Assembly: GCA_023423535.1 (NCBI GenBank)
Contig: JAFAFL010000045.1
Location: 1-64,000 of the forward strand
Reading direction: 5' to 3'
Origin: Pseudomonadota bacterium
GTDB taxonomy: Bacteria > Myxococcota > Myxococcia > Myxococcales > Myxococcaceae
DNA length: 64,000 bases
Shown: positions 44,771 through 53,573 of the stretch, piece by piece
Position numbering within the stretch: the first letter of the stretch is position 1
How the letters are laid out: each line of letters starts with the position of its first letter
Program-made: the position numbers and the translations under genes
Notes under the pieces: model-generated
Told to the model about the DNA's origin: nothing
The model's input: the letters and a program-made list of their open reading frames with translations, nothing else
The model's database searches: none

Positions 44771-46126
44771 ATGCTGCGAGCCGGCCCACGCCTCGGAGAG
44801 CGCACGCGGAGAGGGCCGCGTTCGCTGCTGCTGCCCGCGCTCGCCCTGTACGCAACGCTCTTCACCGGCTGCTTCACCGCGGACGCGGTGCGGAAGGAGT
44901 CGCTCCAACGGCTGCGCGATCGGGACGAGGCTTCGCGCCCGGACGTGGTGCTCCACGACGATGCGGAGAGAGAGCTGGCCTGGCTCGCGTTGGGCTCCGC
45001 GCGGCTCGATCCGCACTCGTGGGTGCGGCTGCGGCGCATGGACGGGACGTGGACGCCGGCGTTCTCGGCGCGTCACCTGCGAGTGGGCTCGGAGGGCGTG
45101 CTCGTCGCGGTCCGTGCGCTGACGTGGGAGGAGATCGGCGTCGTCGAGGTCCGCTCTGCATCGCCGGCGTTCCTCGCGGCGCTCCATGCGGTGACGCCAC
45201 CGGGCGCAAAGGTCGAGCCGACGGATCTCGGGCTGCGACTTCGGCCAGGGCCCGGGCTCCTGCGTGCGTGGTTGCAGGCGGTGCCGCTCCCGCTCGATGA
45301 GCGCGCTCTCTTCACCCTCCACCCGCGCAGCGTGGGCCCACTGCCGGAGCTCGACGCGAGGGAGCTCGCGCGGGCGCTGGAGGGCGAGGTGCCGGTGGCG
45401 GACGGGATCCGCTGGGCGGACCTGGAGGGCGCGGAGGTGACGAACCTCGATGGCGCCATGACCTGGGCTGCGGTCGTGGGAGGGCTGGTCACCGTGCCGG
45501 CCGGCGGCTTCATGTACTCGCTGGTGATGCCGGAGAAGACGAAGCCTCCACCGGTGCTCGAGGTCACCGCTTCTTCGCCGCGGCTGCTCACCTCGGGTGC
45601 GCTGACGCCGCCCCGGCACGACGATCCGACCGCGAGGCGCGTGTTCACCGAGCGAGAGCTTCAGCGCGCGAGCCTGCGGCTCTACGGCGCAGGTGTGTTC
45701 GGGTCGCACCTGCAGGATCTCGGTCGCGCGCACGCGATGCTCGGCGCGGGCGTCCGCCTGAGGAACCTCTACGAGCTCGGGCTCGAGGCCGGGCCCTACT
45801 GGCACGCGCCGAATGCTCCTGGCGGAACGCTCCCCGGCGATCCGCTCTCACCCGGACGCGACGCGCGGCTGCCGCTGCCGGTGATCGCCGCGCGCGCCGG
45901 CCTCCACTTCGAGGTCGATTCGGCGCGCCGCTTCGCGCTGCCCGTCGCAATCAGCGCGGGCGCGGCTTTCGGTGACGAAAGCGCCGTGCAACTGCGAGCG
46001 CGTTACGGCGTTCGGGTGCGGCCGTGGCGGGGCCTCTGGCTCGGGCTCTATCCGCTGAACCCGTCGTGGACGAGCGGGTATGGGTGGGGCTTCCCGAGCG
46101 GGCTCGAGCTTCTCTACGAGCACTGA
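44771..46126 (+). CDS. Hypothetical lipoprotein with strand-rich C-terminus
   Basis: 451 residues. After a basic N-terminus, a signal with lipobox-like FTGC (residues 31-34). The middle holds one membrane-like segment (AMTWAAVVGGLVTVPAGGFMYSLVM, about 230-255). The last 130 residues consist of alternating amphipathic strands (ARAGLHFEV, VQLRARYGVRVRPWRGLWLGLYP), resembling an outer-membrane or surface domain. I do not recognise the family. CATAAG lies 10 bases before ATG 44771 and no Shine-Dalgarno sequence is present. Confidence 0.72.
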   Translation: MLRAGPRLGERTRRGPRSLLLPALALYATLFTGCFTADAVRKESLQRLRDRDEASRPDVVLHDDAERELAWLALGSARLDPHSWVRLRRMDGTWTPAFSARHLRVGSEGVLVAVRALTWEEIGVVEVRSASPAFLAALHAVTPPGAKVEPTDLGLRLRPGPGLLRAWLQAVPLPLDERALFTLHPRSVGPLPELDARELARALEGEVPVADGIRWADLEGAEVTNLDGAMTWAAVVGGLVTVPAGGFMYSLVMPEKTKPPPVLEVTASSPRLLTSGALTPPRHDDPTARRVFTERELQRASLRLYGAGVFGSHLQDLGRAHAMLGAGVRLRNLYELGLEAGPYWHAPNAPGGTLPGDPLSPGRDARLPLPVIAARAGLHFEVDSARRFALPVAISAGAAFGDESAVQLRARYGVRVRPWRGLWLGLYPLNPSWTSGYGWGFPSGLELLYEH

Positions 46127-46377
46127 GGCGGCCGGCCAGCCGCGCACCACGCACCGCCCGTGTCCCAGCGGAGGAACTGCTCGCGGCGGGTGATCACCGA
46201 CCCTCGCGGAAGGCACTACCCACGTCGCGCGAGGCCTCTCCGAGTGACGCGAAGGGGCATGCATGTTGCTCAACCGCCGCGCGCGGCCGGGACGCCCTGC
46301 GGGGTGCCTACAACAGCGGCCGCCGGAGACCGAACTTGTGGTGCGGCGAGCGGCGAGAGCGGGCGACGGGGGTCGGG

Positions 46378-46653
46378 ATGTGGCGGGTGTGGGGATTGGT
46401 GTGCGCGGCCGCGCTGCTGAGCGCCTGCGCGGGTCCATCGGCATCGACCATCGCCACGCCGGCGAAGCTTCGCGCGAAGGCGGAGCGCCGCCTCATGTCG
46501 TGCCTCGGCTGGAACGTGGGCGCGCGGCCAATGCACCCGCAGCAGCGCACGAGCTGCCTGGAGGAGTCGCGGCAGTGGTGCCGGTCGCAGGGACTCGAGC
46601 CGGGCTGCGGTGCTTCGGGGCTGTGGACGAGGGATCGGTCGTGGGCCGGTTGA
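46378..46653 (+). CDS. Small Cys-rich lipoprotein
   Basis: 91 residues. The signal WRVWGLVCAAALLSAC ends in a lipobox. The mature part is basic with five Cys (MSCLGW, TSCLEE, QWCRSQ, PGCGAS), which could form disulfides in the periplasm. No known family. It overlaps the next gene by a few bases. The 251-base gap before it shows no other gene; TACAACA (about 46308) is the only promoter-like element. Confidence 0.55.
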   Translation: MWRVWGLVCAAALLSACAGPSASTIATPAKLRAKAERRLMSCLGWNVGARPMHPQQRTSCLEESRQWCRSQGLEPGCGASGLWTRDRSWAG

Positions 46654-47081
46654 GGCGTGCGGCGCTGGTCGCGTCCGCGGCGTGCGTCTCGATGTTCGGC
46701 TCGGCGTGTGAGGTGCCGCCGGACTTCGTCACGCCGCGCGGCGCTGCGTTCTTCCTCAACGGCTCGGAGTTGATCGCTCCCTCCGAGGTCGCCGATCAGG
46801 AGCTCCGGTTCGTGGAGCGACTCGAAGAGGCAGGCCTCGCGGACGGCGGAGAGTGCTGGTCGCAGGTGCAGGTGCACATCGTCCCCGGTGGCGCCTTCCC
46901 GTGCGCTGGCGCGGTGAACACGACGTGTGCGGGAGAGCAGTACGGCCCTCACCTCAAGGTCGCCGACGCCGCGCCCGAGGACTCCGCCTGGCGTCACGAG
47001 CTGCTGCACTGGCTGCTCGAGTGTCGCGGCCAGGCGCCCGATCACGCGCACTCAGGCGACGTGTGGCGGCTGGTGGATTGA
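46641..47081 (+). CDS. Small lipoprotein with HExxH motif (putative zinc metallopeptidase)
   Basis: 146 residues from GTG 46641; GTG 46623 or TTG 46650 are alternatives. A basic start and a signal ending in lipobox-like GSAC. The C-terminal part carries RHELLHWLLE, a HExxH zinc motif, and DHAHSG 15 residues later, which could supply the third ligand. Three Cys lie between. The chain is short for a peptidase, but the motif and context in a helix fit the zincin pattern. Substrate unknown. The gene ends at a strong hairpin. Confidence 0.68.
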   Translation: MGRLRRAALVASAACVSMFGSACEVPPDFVTPRGAAFFLNGSELIAPSEVADQELRFVERLEEAGLADGGECWSQVQVHIVPGGAFPCAGAVNTTCAGEQYGPHLKVADAAPEDSAWRHELLHWLLECRGQAPDHAHSGDVWRLVD

Positions 47082-47150
47082 GCCGCTGAAACGCCGAGGC
47101 GCCGCACCCGGAGTTCCGGAGCGGCGCCTCAGCTCGGTTCGTTCAGCGGC
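47082..47150. terminator. Nested inverted repeat between convergent genes, probable bidirectional terminator
   Basis: Inner arms GAGGCGCCGC (47096-47105) and GCGGCGCCTC (47121-47130) are perfect over 10 bases. Outer arms GCCGCTGAA (47082-47090) and TTCAGCGGC (47142-47150) are perfect over 9. It fills the gap between a plus-strand stop at 47081 and a minus-strand stop at 47160. There is no clear T tract on either side. Confidence 0.7.
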
Positions 47151-47159
47151 GGGTAGCGG

Positions 47160-49625
47160 TCACTCCACCACGAGCCGCAAGACGACCGTGGACGCGCTGC
47201 CCTGTGCGTCGAGTCGCTGCGTCTGAAGCGCGCTCACCAGCGTCTTCACCAGCGCCGCCGAGCCCGCGCCGCCGTGCACCAGCGCGACGTTCGTCACCTT
47301 TCCGTCCGCGCCGAGTTCGAGCTGCAGCGTGACCTCGCCGCGGAAGCCGTCCGCCTCGAGCTGCTTGCGCACCGACGACATTGCGCGCCGCACCAGCGCC
47401 TCGACGTCCGCCTTTGCGGCCGGGCCCTTCACCACCACCTGCGCGATCCGGGGGAGTGCCCGCTTCGCCTTGTCCTGCTTCTCTTCCGGCTTCGACAGCT
47501 CGCCCTTCACCGAGTCGTCACCGAAGTCGATCGCTGCCTTCCTCCGCGTCGGACGCTCGCTCGGCGTTGCGCTGGCGATGGGAGCGGGCTCGGCCTCTGC
47601 CGCGGGAGCCGACCTCGGCGAGGGGCGAACGAACGCCGGAGGAGCCGGCGGCGACCTCGGCGCGGCGGAGGCCCTCGCACCGCCACCACCGAGCCCACCG
47701 AGGCTCGAAGAACCCGTGCCCACCGCCTGGCCCTGCGGCTGGGCGAAGGCGCCATGCACCGTCCCCTCCGGCGCGAGCACCGGCTGGACGACCTGCGCGG
47801 GCGCTCCTTCACCTGTGCGCACCGCTTCGTCCACCGCGACGAACGAGGTGTAGGGGCTCATCAGCTTGTAGGCGAGCGCGGTCTTCGTGATCGCCTCGAT
47901 GAGCTCCGGCTTCTCGCCGCCGTACTGCTGCGCGGAGAGGTGCTCGATCTTCGCGCGGCCGAACATGGAGGCCAGCGCGGAGTTGGCGACCTGCGTCGCG
48001 CGCGGGAGCTCGACCTCGATGCGCTCGGTGTAGGGCCGGTTCGCGATGCGCCCCTTCAGCGTGAACGCGCCGCGCCCGCCGCCCTTGAAGCGCCCGGTGA
48101 CGATGATCGGCTGCGCGGCGTAGAGGTCCTTCAGCTGCCGCGGATAGACCTCTTCGACGCCCATCGAACCGAAGTCGAGCTCGAGGTCCACGAGGTACGG
48201 CTTCGCGATCCGGTCGTAGAAGCGCTCCACCGACTTCTGCGTGTCCTCCGTCGGCGGCGAGTACTGGTAGTAGCCGCGTCCGACCTCGGCCATGCGCTCG
48301 AGGAGGAAGTGGTTCACCGAGGAGCCCACGCCGTAGAGGAACATCCGCGAGTGCCCGATTTGCTTCTGCACCGCGTCGATCACCTGCAGGTCGTTGCCCA
48401 CGTAGCCGTCGGTGAGGAAGAGCACCATGCGCAGCCGCTCCGGATCGCGCGGGTGGTTCAGCGCCGCCCCGATGCCGAGGAGCATCTCCGTGCCGCCGTT
48501 CGTCTGCAGCCCGTCCACGAACGCCTTCGCCCTCGCCACGTTCTCCCGGTTGTTCGGCAGCGACTTCGGCGAGAAGAAGCCCACGCCGCTGTGGAAGGTG
48601 ATCACGTTGAAGGTGTCGTTCGCGTTCATCCGCTCCAGCGCCTGGTGGATGATCGCCTTCTGCTTCGCCATCGGCAGGCCGCTCTGCGAGCACGACTGAT
48701 CGATGACGAAGAACATCTCCTTCGGCGTGATCTCCTGCGCGCGGAAGTCCGCCTGCGGCTGGAGCATCAGTGTGAAGAAGCCCTCGCTCTCGTTGCGGTG
48801 GGTGAGCACCGCGGCCTGCAGGCGCTCTCCCGCCACCGCGTAGCGGAGGATGAAGTCCTTGTTCGGCAGCGTGTCGTGCGGCTTGATCCGCACCTCCGCC
48901 GCGCGCATCCCCTGACGGATGATCTCCACGTCATGTGACGGCGAGCGCATCTCGCGGATCTCCACGCCCGCATCCAGCTTCAACGTCAGCGACACGTCGT
49001 GCCCGCTGCGCAGGCCCTCGGGCAACAGCGGCGGGCTGATCCGCTTCGCCTCCGCCGCGCTCACCGAGCCGTTGGCCGGGATGTAGCGGGGGCCGACGAC
49101 CATGGGGAAGTTGAAGGTGTATTCACCTGCGTCGTACGCGAGCGGCGCCACGTAGGTGAGGGTGATCTGGATCTTCTCCCCGGGGAGGATGTTCGCCACC
49201 GCCTGGGTGAAGATGTTCGGGCGCTCCTGATCGAGCAGCGCCGCGGTCCGGCCCTGGTTCTTCGCCGCCTCGTAGAGCTGCCGCGCCTCCTCGCGCCGCT
49301 TGATCTCGCCGCGCACCGTGCGCTGGCCGATGCGCATGGTCATCCCGTCCACCGCGCCCTTGTCCGGGAGGGGGAAGACGTAGAGCGCCTCGATGCGCTC
49401 TGCGAACGGGTTCTGGAAGGTCTGCACCACCTGCACGCGCGAGACGAAGCCGGAGACCTCGGCCTCCACCGCGGTGTGCTCGAGCGGCAGGGCCACGCGT
49501 CTGCCATCTGCGGTGACGGTGCGCATCGACCCTTCGGTGATGGCGTCGGGGTCGGCGAAGGAGAGGGCGGGGACGAGGAGGGCGGCGGCGAGCGCCACCC
49601 TTCGAAGCGTGATCCGTGCGTGCAT
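47160..49625 (-). CDS. VIT and von Willebrand A domain protein with TonB/AgmX-like C-terminus
   Basis: 821 residues. Signal peptide (VALAAALLVPALSFA). VIT domain about residues 30-160 (VVQTFQNPFAERIEALYVFPLP). vWA domain from about 285 with the MIDAS motif DQSCS in FFVIDQSCSQSG and LFLTDGYVGN. SPYTSFVAVDE near 600 is typical of inter-alpha-trypsin inhibitor heavy-chain-like bacterial proteins. A long Pro/Ala/Ser linker (640-720) and a C-terminal 90-residue domain with VTLQLELGADGKVTNVALVHGG follow, resembling the AgmX/PglI or TonB C-terminal fold seen in myxobacteria. Probably exported; may bind a surface partner. It interrupts the riboflavin block on the opposite strand. Confidence 0.88.
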   Translation of the reverse strand: MHARITLRRVALAAALLVPALSFADPDAITEGSMRTVTADGRRVALPLEHTAVEAEVSGFVSRVQVVQTFQNPFAERIEALYVFPLPDKGAVDGMTMRIGQRTVRGEIKRREEARQLYEAAKNQGRTAALLDQERPNIFTQAVANILPGEKIQITLTYVAPLAYDAGEYTFNFPMVVGPRYIPANGSVSAAEAKRISPPLLPEGLRSGHDVSLTLKLDAGVEIREMRSPSHDVEIIRQGMRAAEVRIKPHDTLPNKDFILRYAVAGERLQAAVLTHRNESEGFFTLMLQPQADFRAQEITPKEMFFVIDQSCSQSGLPMAKQKAIIHQALERMNANDTFNVITFHSGVGFFSPKSLPNNRENVARAKAFVDGLQTNGGTEMLLGIGAALNHPRDPERLRMVLFLTDGYVGNDLQVIDAVQKQIGHSRMFLYGVGSSVNHFLLERMAEVGRGYYQYSPPTEDTQKSVERFYDRIAKPYLVDLELDFGSMGVEEVYPRQLKDLYAAQPIIVTGRFKGGGRGAFTLKGRIANRPYTERIEVELPRATQVANSALASMFGRAKIEHLSAQQYGGEKPELIEAITKTALAYKLMSPYTSFVAVDEAVRTGEGAPAQVVQPVLAPEGTVHGAFAQPQGQAVGTGSSSLGGLGGGGARASAAPRSPPAPPAFVRPSPRSAPAAEAEPAPIASATPSERPTRRKAAIDFGDDSVKGELSKPEEKQDKAKRALPRIAQVVVKGPAAKADVEALVRRAMSSVRKQLEADGFRGEVTLQLELGADGKVTNVALVHGGAGSAALVKTLVSALQTQRLDAQGSASTVVLRLVVE

Positions 49626-49738
49626 GTGGCTGGCCTCCAGACGGGCTGGCGGACGTGAACGGACGCGGCGCGGAAAGGATCTACGGAAGCGCCGGGCAGG
49701 CAGGCGCATCAAGAACGGCACACCCGCCCCGGCCGCGC

Positions 49739-49744
49739 TATAAG
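49739..49744 (+). promoter_or_regulatory. -10-like TATAAG giving a leaderless ribE transcript
   Basis: TATAAG ends 8 bases before the ribE ATG, so transcription would be expected to start at or next to the start codon. No Shine-Dalgarno sequence is present. The -35 region is weak. Confidence 0.4.
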
Positions 49745-49752
49745 CCGCGCGA

Positions 49753-50430
49753 ATGTTCACCGGCCTCGTGCAGGACATGGGCACCGTCGAGCGCGTCCTC
49801 CCCGGCGGCACGACCGATTTCTGGATCCGCACCTCACTCGGTGCCGCGCAGTTCGAGCTCGGCGAGTCGATCGCGGTGGAGGGCGCGTGCCTCACCGTGG
49901 TGGAGCGCGAGGGCGACCACTTCAAGGTGCAGGCGGCACCGGAGACGCTGCGGCGGACGACGCTCGGTGAGCTCGGGCCCGGCAGCCGCGTGAACCTGGA
50001 GCGCGCAATGCGGCTGGGCGACAGGCTCGGCGGTCACCTCGTGCAGGGCCACGTGGACGCGGTGGGCGAATTGCTCTCGCGCAAGAGCGAGGGCTCTTCC
50101 ATCGTGCTGACCTTCTCGCTGCCCGCCATGCTGCGGACCTGCTTCATCGAGAAGGGCTCGGTGTGCATCGACGGCGTGAGCCTCACCGTCACCACCGTCG
50201 AGCCGGATCGCTTCAGCGTGATGCTCATCCCCGAGACGCAGGCGCGCACCACGCTCGGCCAGAAGCGGGTGGGCGAGCGCGTGAACCTCGAGGGAGATCT
50301 GATTGGGAAATACGTCGCGCGGCTGTATGCGCTCGGCGAGCGGCCCGGCGCGGCGTCGGGCGGTGCGGGCTCAGGCTCGGGTGTGACGGAGGCGCTGCTG
50401 CAGTCGGCAGGCTTCGGGACGAGGAAGTAG
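49753..50430 (+). CDS. ribE: Riboflavin synthase alpha subunit
   Basis: 225 residues. It dismutates two 6,7-dimethyl-8-ribityllumazine into riboflavin. Two homologous barrels: MFTGLVQDMGTV with SIAVEGACLTVV, and LVQGHVDAVGEL with SVCIDGVSLTVT. The C-terminal tail of about 25 residues is Gly/Ser-rich. It leads ribE-ribBA-ribH-nusB. A TATAAG lies just before the ATG. Confidence 0.97.
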   Translation: MFTGLVQDMGTVERVLPGGTTDFWIRTSLGAAQFELGESIAVEGACLTVVEREGDHFKVQAAPETLRRTTLGELGPGSRVNLERAMRLGDRLGGHLVQGHVDAVGELLSRKSEGSSIVLTFSLPAMLRTCFIEKGSVCIDGVSLTVTTVEPDRFSVMLIPETQARTTLGQKRVGERVNLEGDLIGKYVARLYALGERPGAASGGAGSGSGVTEALLQSAGFGTRK

Positions 50431-50451
50431 CGGCAGTCAGGGAGTTGGCGC

Positions 50452-51663
50452 GTGGCGACGACGAAGAAGAAGGCATCGAAGGCAGCGGCTTCCCGGGTTC
50501 ACGACGAGCACGAGAGCGTGCGTTTGGTGCAGAAGGCGCTCGCGGACATCCGGCGCGGGAAGATGGTGATCCTCACCGACGACGAGGATCGCGAGAACGA
50601 GGGCGACCTCGTGATGGCCGCGGAGAAGGTCACGCCGGCCGCGGTGAACTTCATGGCCCAGCACGGCCGCGGGCTCATCTGCCTCACGCTCACCGCCGAG
50701 CGCGTCGCGCAACTCAACCTGCCGATGATGGTGCAGGAGAACACCTCTCCCTTCGGCACCGCGTTCACCATCTCCATTGAAGCGGCGACCGGCGTCTCCA
50801 CCGGCATCAGCGCCGCGGACCGCGCGAGGACGATCCAGGTGGCGGTGCAGCCGGACGCGAAGCCCGGCGATCTGGTGCGGCCGGGTCACATCTTCCCCCT
50901 GCGCGCGCGGGACGGCGGCGTGCTCGTGCGCAGCGGTCAGACGGAGGGCTCGGTGGATCTGGCGCGCATGGCGGGGCTCATGCCCGCAGGCGTCATCTGC
51001 GAGATCATGAACCCGGACGGCACCATGTCCCGCCGCCCGCAGCTGTTGAAGTTCGCGGCGAAGCACAAGCTGACGATGCTCAGCGTCGCGGACATCATCC
51101 GCTTCCGGCTCATGCACGATCAGCTCGTGCGCCGCGTGGCGGAGAACGCGGAGGCGGCCTTCGGCGGCGGTGACTTCCGCGCCCTCCTCTACGAATCGCA
51201 GGAGGACGTCGGCGTCCACGTGGCGCTGGTGAAGGGCGACATCACCGGCCGCGAGCCGGTGCTCACCCGCGTGCACCGCGGCTGCCTCGCGGGCGATCTG
51301 CTCGGCGGGACCGCGTGTGACTGCGGCGCCCAGATGCAGGCGGCGCTGGAGTGCATCCGCAAGGAGGGCCGCGGCGTGTTCGTGTATCTCCACAAGAAGA
51401 TGCCCTCGGAGCTGCGGCTCGAGTGCACCCGCCAGTTCGCCTCCGACGAGGGCCGCCACCCGACCGACACGCGGCTGCGCGAGTTCGGCATCGGCGCGCA
51501 GATCCTCCGCGACGTGGGGCTGCACCGCCTGCGCCTGCTGACGAACAACCCCCGGAAGATCGTCGGCCTGGAGAGCTACGGGCTCGAGCTGGTGGAGCAG
51601 GTGCCCATCCGGCTCGATACGGGCGCGCAGCCGAAGAAGACCTCCGCCCGCCGCCGCTCGTGA
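50452..51663 (+). CDS. ribBA: RibBA-type protein: DHBP synthase with altered GTP cyclohydrolase II domain
   Basis: 403 residues. Residues 25-225 are an intact 3,4-dihydroxy-2-butanone-4-phosphate synthase: DDEDRENEGDLV, GVSTGISAADRA, RPGHIFPLRAR, RSGQTEGSVDLA. The second half follows GTP cyclohydrolase II: the zinc Cys residues HRGCLAGDLLGGTACDCGAQ are present, and FGIGAQILRDVG and LLTNNPRKIVGLESYG are normal. The catalytic segment EGRGIGL with its Arg is absent. It is replaced by about 35 residues beginning HKKMPSELRLEC, roughly 9 shorter than usual. So RibB activity is secure, but RibA activity is doubtful. Confidence 0.92.
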   Translation: MATTKKKASKAAASRVHDEHESVRLVQKALADIRRGKMVILTDDEDRENEGDLVMAAEKVTPAAVNFMAQHGRGLICLTLTAERVAQLNLPMMVQENTSPFGTAFTISIEAATGVSTGISAADRARTIQVAVQPDAKPGDLVRPGHIFPLRARDGGVLVRSGQTEGSVDLARMAGLMPAGVICEIMNPDGTMSRRPQLLKFAAKHKLTMLSVADIIRFRLMHDQLVRRVAENAEAAFGGGDFRALLYESQEDVGVHVALVKGDITGREPVLTRVHRGCLAGDLLGGTACDCGAQMQAALECIRKEGRGVFVYLHKKMPSELRLECTRQFASDEGRHPTDTRLREFGIGAQILRDVGLHRLRLLTNNPRKIVGLESYGLELVEQVPIRLDTGAQPKKTSARRRS

Positions 51664-51698
51664 TACCCAATCCCACCCTGCTGGAGTAGAGAGCCCGC

Positions 51699-52196
51699 AT
51701 GCCGCGCATCGTGGAAGGCACCTTCCTCCCCCCCAAAGGCCGCTTCGCCCTCTGTGTCACCCGCTTCAACGCCTTCATCACCGAAGAGCTGCTGGAGGGC
51801 GCGCTGGACACGCTGCGCCGCCACGGGGTGAACGACGGGGACATCGACGTGTACCGCACCCCCGGCGCCTTCGAGCTGCCGCAGGTCGTCCGCCGCGTGG
51901 TGGAGAGCGGGAAGTACGCGGGCGTGATCACGCTCGGCGCGGTCATTCGCGGAGGGACGCCGCACTTCGAGTACGTCAGCGGCGAGGTCGCCAAGGGCGT
52001 GGGACAGATCGCGCTGAAGGCGGAGTGCGCGGTGACGTTCGGTGTGCTGACGGTGGACTCGATCGAGCAGGCCATCGAGCGCGCGGGCACGAAGGCGGGC
52101 AACAAGGGCGGCGAGGCGGCGATGGCGTGCCTCGAGCTGGTGAACCTCTTCGCGGCGATGGGTGCGGCGACGGGCGCAGCCGGGACGGAGCGCTGA
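51699..52196 (+). CDS. ribH: 6,7-dimethyl-8-ribityllumazine synthase
   Basis: 165 residues. It joins DHBP with the RibD product. Signatures: RFNAFITEELLEGA, TPGAFELPQVVRRV and GAVIRGGTPHFEYVSGEV with the catalytic His. The stop overlaps the nusB start (TGATG). Proteins of this type assemble into pentamers or 60-mer shells. Confidence 0.97.
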   Translation: MPRIVEGTFLPPKGRFALCVTRFNAFITEELLEGALDTLRRHGVNDGDIDVYRTPGAFELPQVVRRVVESGKYAGVITLGAVIRGGTPHFEYVSGEVAKGVGQIALKAECAVTFGVLTVDSIEQAIERAGTKAGNKGGEAAMACLELVNLFAAMGAATGAAGTER

Positions 52197-52621
52197 TGGG
52201 CGCGCGTCGCACGGCGCGGGAGCGGGCGCTGCAGGCCCTCTACCAGCTCGACATGAGCGGTGGTCGTCCGGACGAGGCGCTCGCCGGCGCGTGGGAGTCG
52301 GTGGCCACCGAGATGCCGAAGCCGGATCCCGCGGCGATCGAGTTCGCGCAGCAGCTCGTCGAGGGCGTGGTGAAGAACCTCGCGGAGATCGACGGGCTCA
52401 TCGAGACCCACAGCCACAACTGGCGGCTGGACCGGATGGACCGGATCGATCGCAACGTGCTGCGGCTCGCGGTGTTCGAGCTGCGCTACCGCGACGACAT
52501 CCCGCGCAAGGTGAGCCTCAACGAGGCGGTGGAGCTGGGGAAGACCTTCGGCACCGAGGGCTCGTCCGCGTTCGTCAACGGCCTGCTCGACCGCGTGGCG
52601 ATGGCGCTCGGGAAGAAGTGA
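52196..52621 (+). CDS. nusB: Transcription antitermination factor NusB
   Basis: 141 residues, all-helical. RRTARERALQALYQLDMS at the start and VSLNEAVELGKTFGTEGSSAFVNGLLDRV at the end are diagnostic. It acts with NusA, NusE and NusG in rRNA antitermination. The ribH-nusB pairing is conserved widely. It is coupled at both ends by TGATG overlaps. Confidence 0.97.
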   Translation: MGARRTARERALQALYQLDMSGGRPDEALAGAWESVATEMPKPDPAAIEFAQQLVEGVVKNLAEIDGLIETHSHNWRLDRMDRIDRNVLRLAVFELRYRDDIPRKVSLNEAVELGKTFGTEGSSAFVNGLLDRVAMALGKK

Positions 52622-53121
52622 TGGCCGCGCCGGCCGCGTCTGCGACTCTCAGCACGGTGGAGGTGACCCTCGAGAACCTCGACGCGCTCGGGGATTTCGA
52701 GTCGCTCTGCCTCTTCATCGCCGAGGACGAGCGTCCGCTGCGAGGCGCGGCAGGCTACGTGGACTGGCGCATGTGCGGCGCGCTCTCGCGGGTGCTGCGC
52801 GAGAACTTCTTTGGCGGCACCGTGGACGACGCGCTGCTGTTGCCCACCGGCGGCAGGCTGCCGTCGAAGCGGATCTTCGTCATGGGGCTGGGGCCGTCGC
52901 GGAAGCTGAGCGCGGAGGCGCTGGGCATGGCGCTGCGGCGCGCGGCGGACACCCTCAAGCGCGCGAAGGCGGAGAGCGTGGCGGTGGAGCTGCCGGGAGA
53001 CGGACAGCTCGACGAGGACGTCCGCGCCGGCGCGCTGAAGGCGGAGTTTCTCCAGCGGGTGGGGACGCCGAAGGTCGCGGTGCTCGGGGCGAAGAGCCTG
53101 GGCCGGCTGCTGACCGGCTGA
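52621..53121 (+). CDS. Free-standing M17 (leucyl aminopeptidase) N-terminal domain
   Basis: 166 residues. The whole chain matches the N-terminal domain of M17 aminopeptidases: EDERPLRGAAGYVDWRMCGALSRVLRENFF, then LLLPTGGRLPSKRIFVMGLGP and ALRRAADTLKRAKAESVAVELPG. The catalytic zinc-binding domain that normally follows is absent, and the sequence after the stop is not an M17 remnant. The domain has a macro-like fold and may bind a nucleotide or partner rather than cut peptides. ATG 52621 overlaps the nusB stop (TGATG). Confidence 0.85.
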   Translation: MAAPAASATLSTVEVTLENLDALGDFESLCLFIAEDERPLRGAAGYVDWRMCGALSRVLRENFFGGTVDDALLLPTGGRLPSKRIFVMGLGPSRKLSAEALGMALRRAADTLKRAKAESVAVELPGDGQLDEDVRAGALKAEFLQRVGTPKVAVLGAKSLGRLLTG

Positions 53122-53189
53122 GCGGGCCTGCCGCCGTTCTGCTAAGGTGCGGCGCGCGCTCCTCACGAACGAACGGGCGCACCGCTCCG

Positions 53190-53573
53190 ATGCCCTTCAA
53201 GGTGCTGATCGTCGAGGACTCCAGAGCCTCCCGCGAGTTCATCGCGGCGACGGTGGAGTCCGTTGCCGGCGTGACCGCCTTCACCACCGGCAGCGGCTTC
53301 GAGGCGCTGAAGCTCCTGCCGCGTCACCGGTTCGACCTGATCATCACCGACATCAACATGCCGGACATCAACGGGCTCGAGCTGATCAACTTCGTGAAGA
53401 AGAACCCGCACTACCGCACCACGCCGCTCTTCGTGATCACCACCGAAGGACGCGAGCAGGACCGGCAGAAGGGGCTCGCGCTCGGGGCGGCGGAGTACCT
53501 CATCAAGCCGTTCGATCCGCGCAGCCTCGAGGCGCTGATGCGGCGGTACCTGAACCTCGAACCGTTGCCTTGA
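53190..53573 (+). CDS. CheY-like response regulator
   Basis: 127 residues, single receiver. Acidic pair Glu9-Asp10, phospho-acceptor Asp54 in LIITDINMPDING, switch Thr in FVITTEG, and Lys in LIKPFDPRS. Its stop overlaps the cheA start (TTGA). It is the likely phosphorylation target of that kinase. GCTAAGG about 45 bases upstream may be part of its promoter. Confidence 0.93.
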   Translation: MPFKVLIVEDSRASREFIAATVESVAGVTAFTTGSGFEALKLLPRHRFDLIITDINMPDINGLELINFVKKNPHYRTTPLFVITTEGREQDRQKGLALGAAEYLIKPFDPRSLEALMRRYLNLEPLP

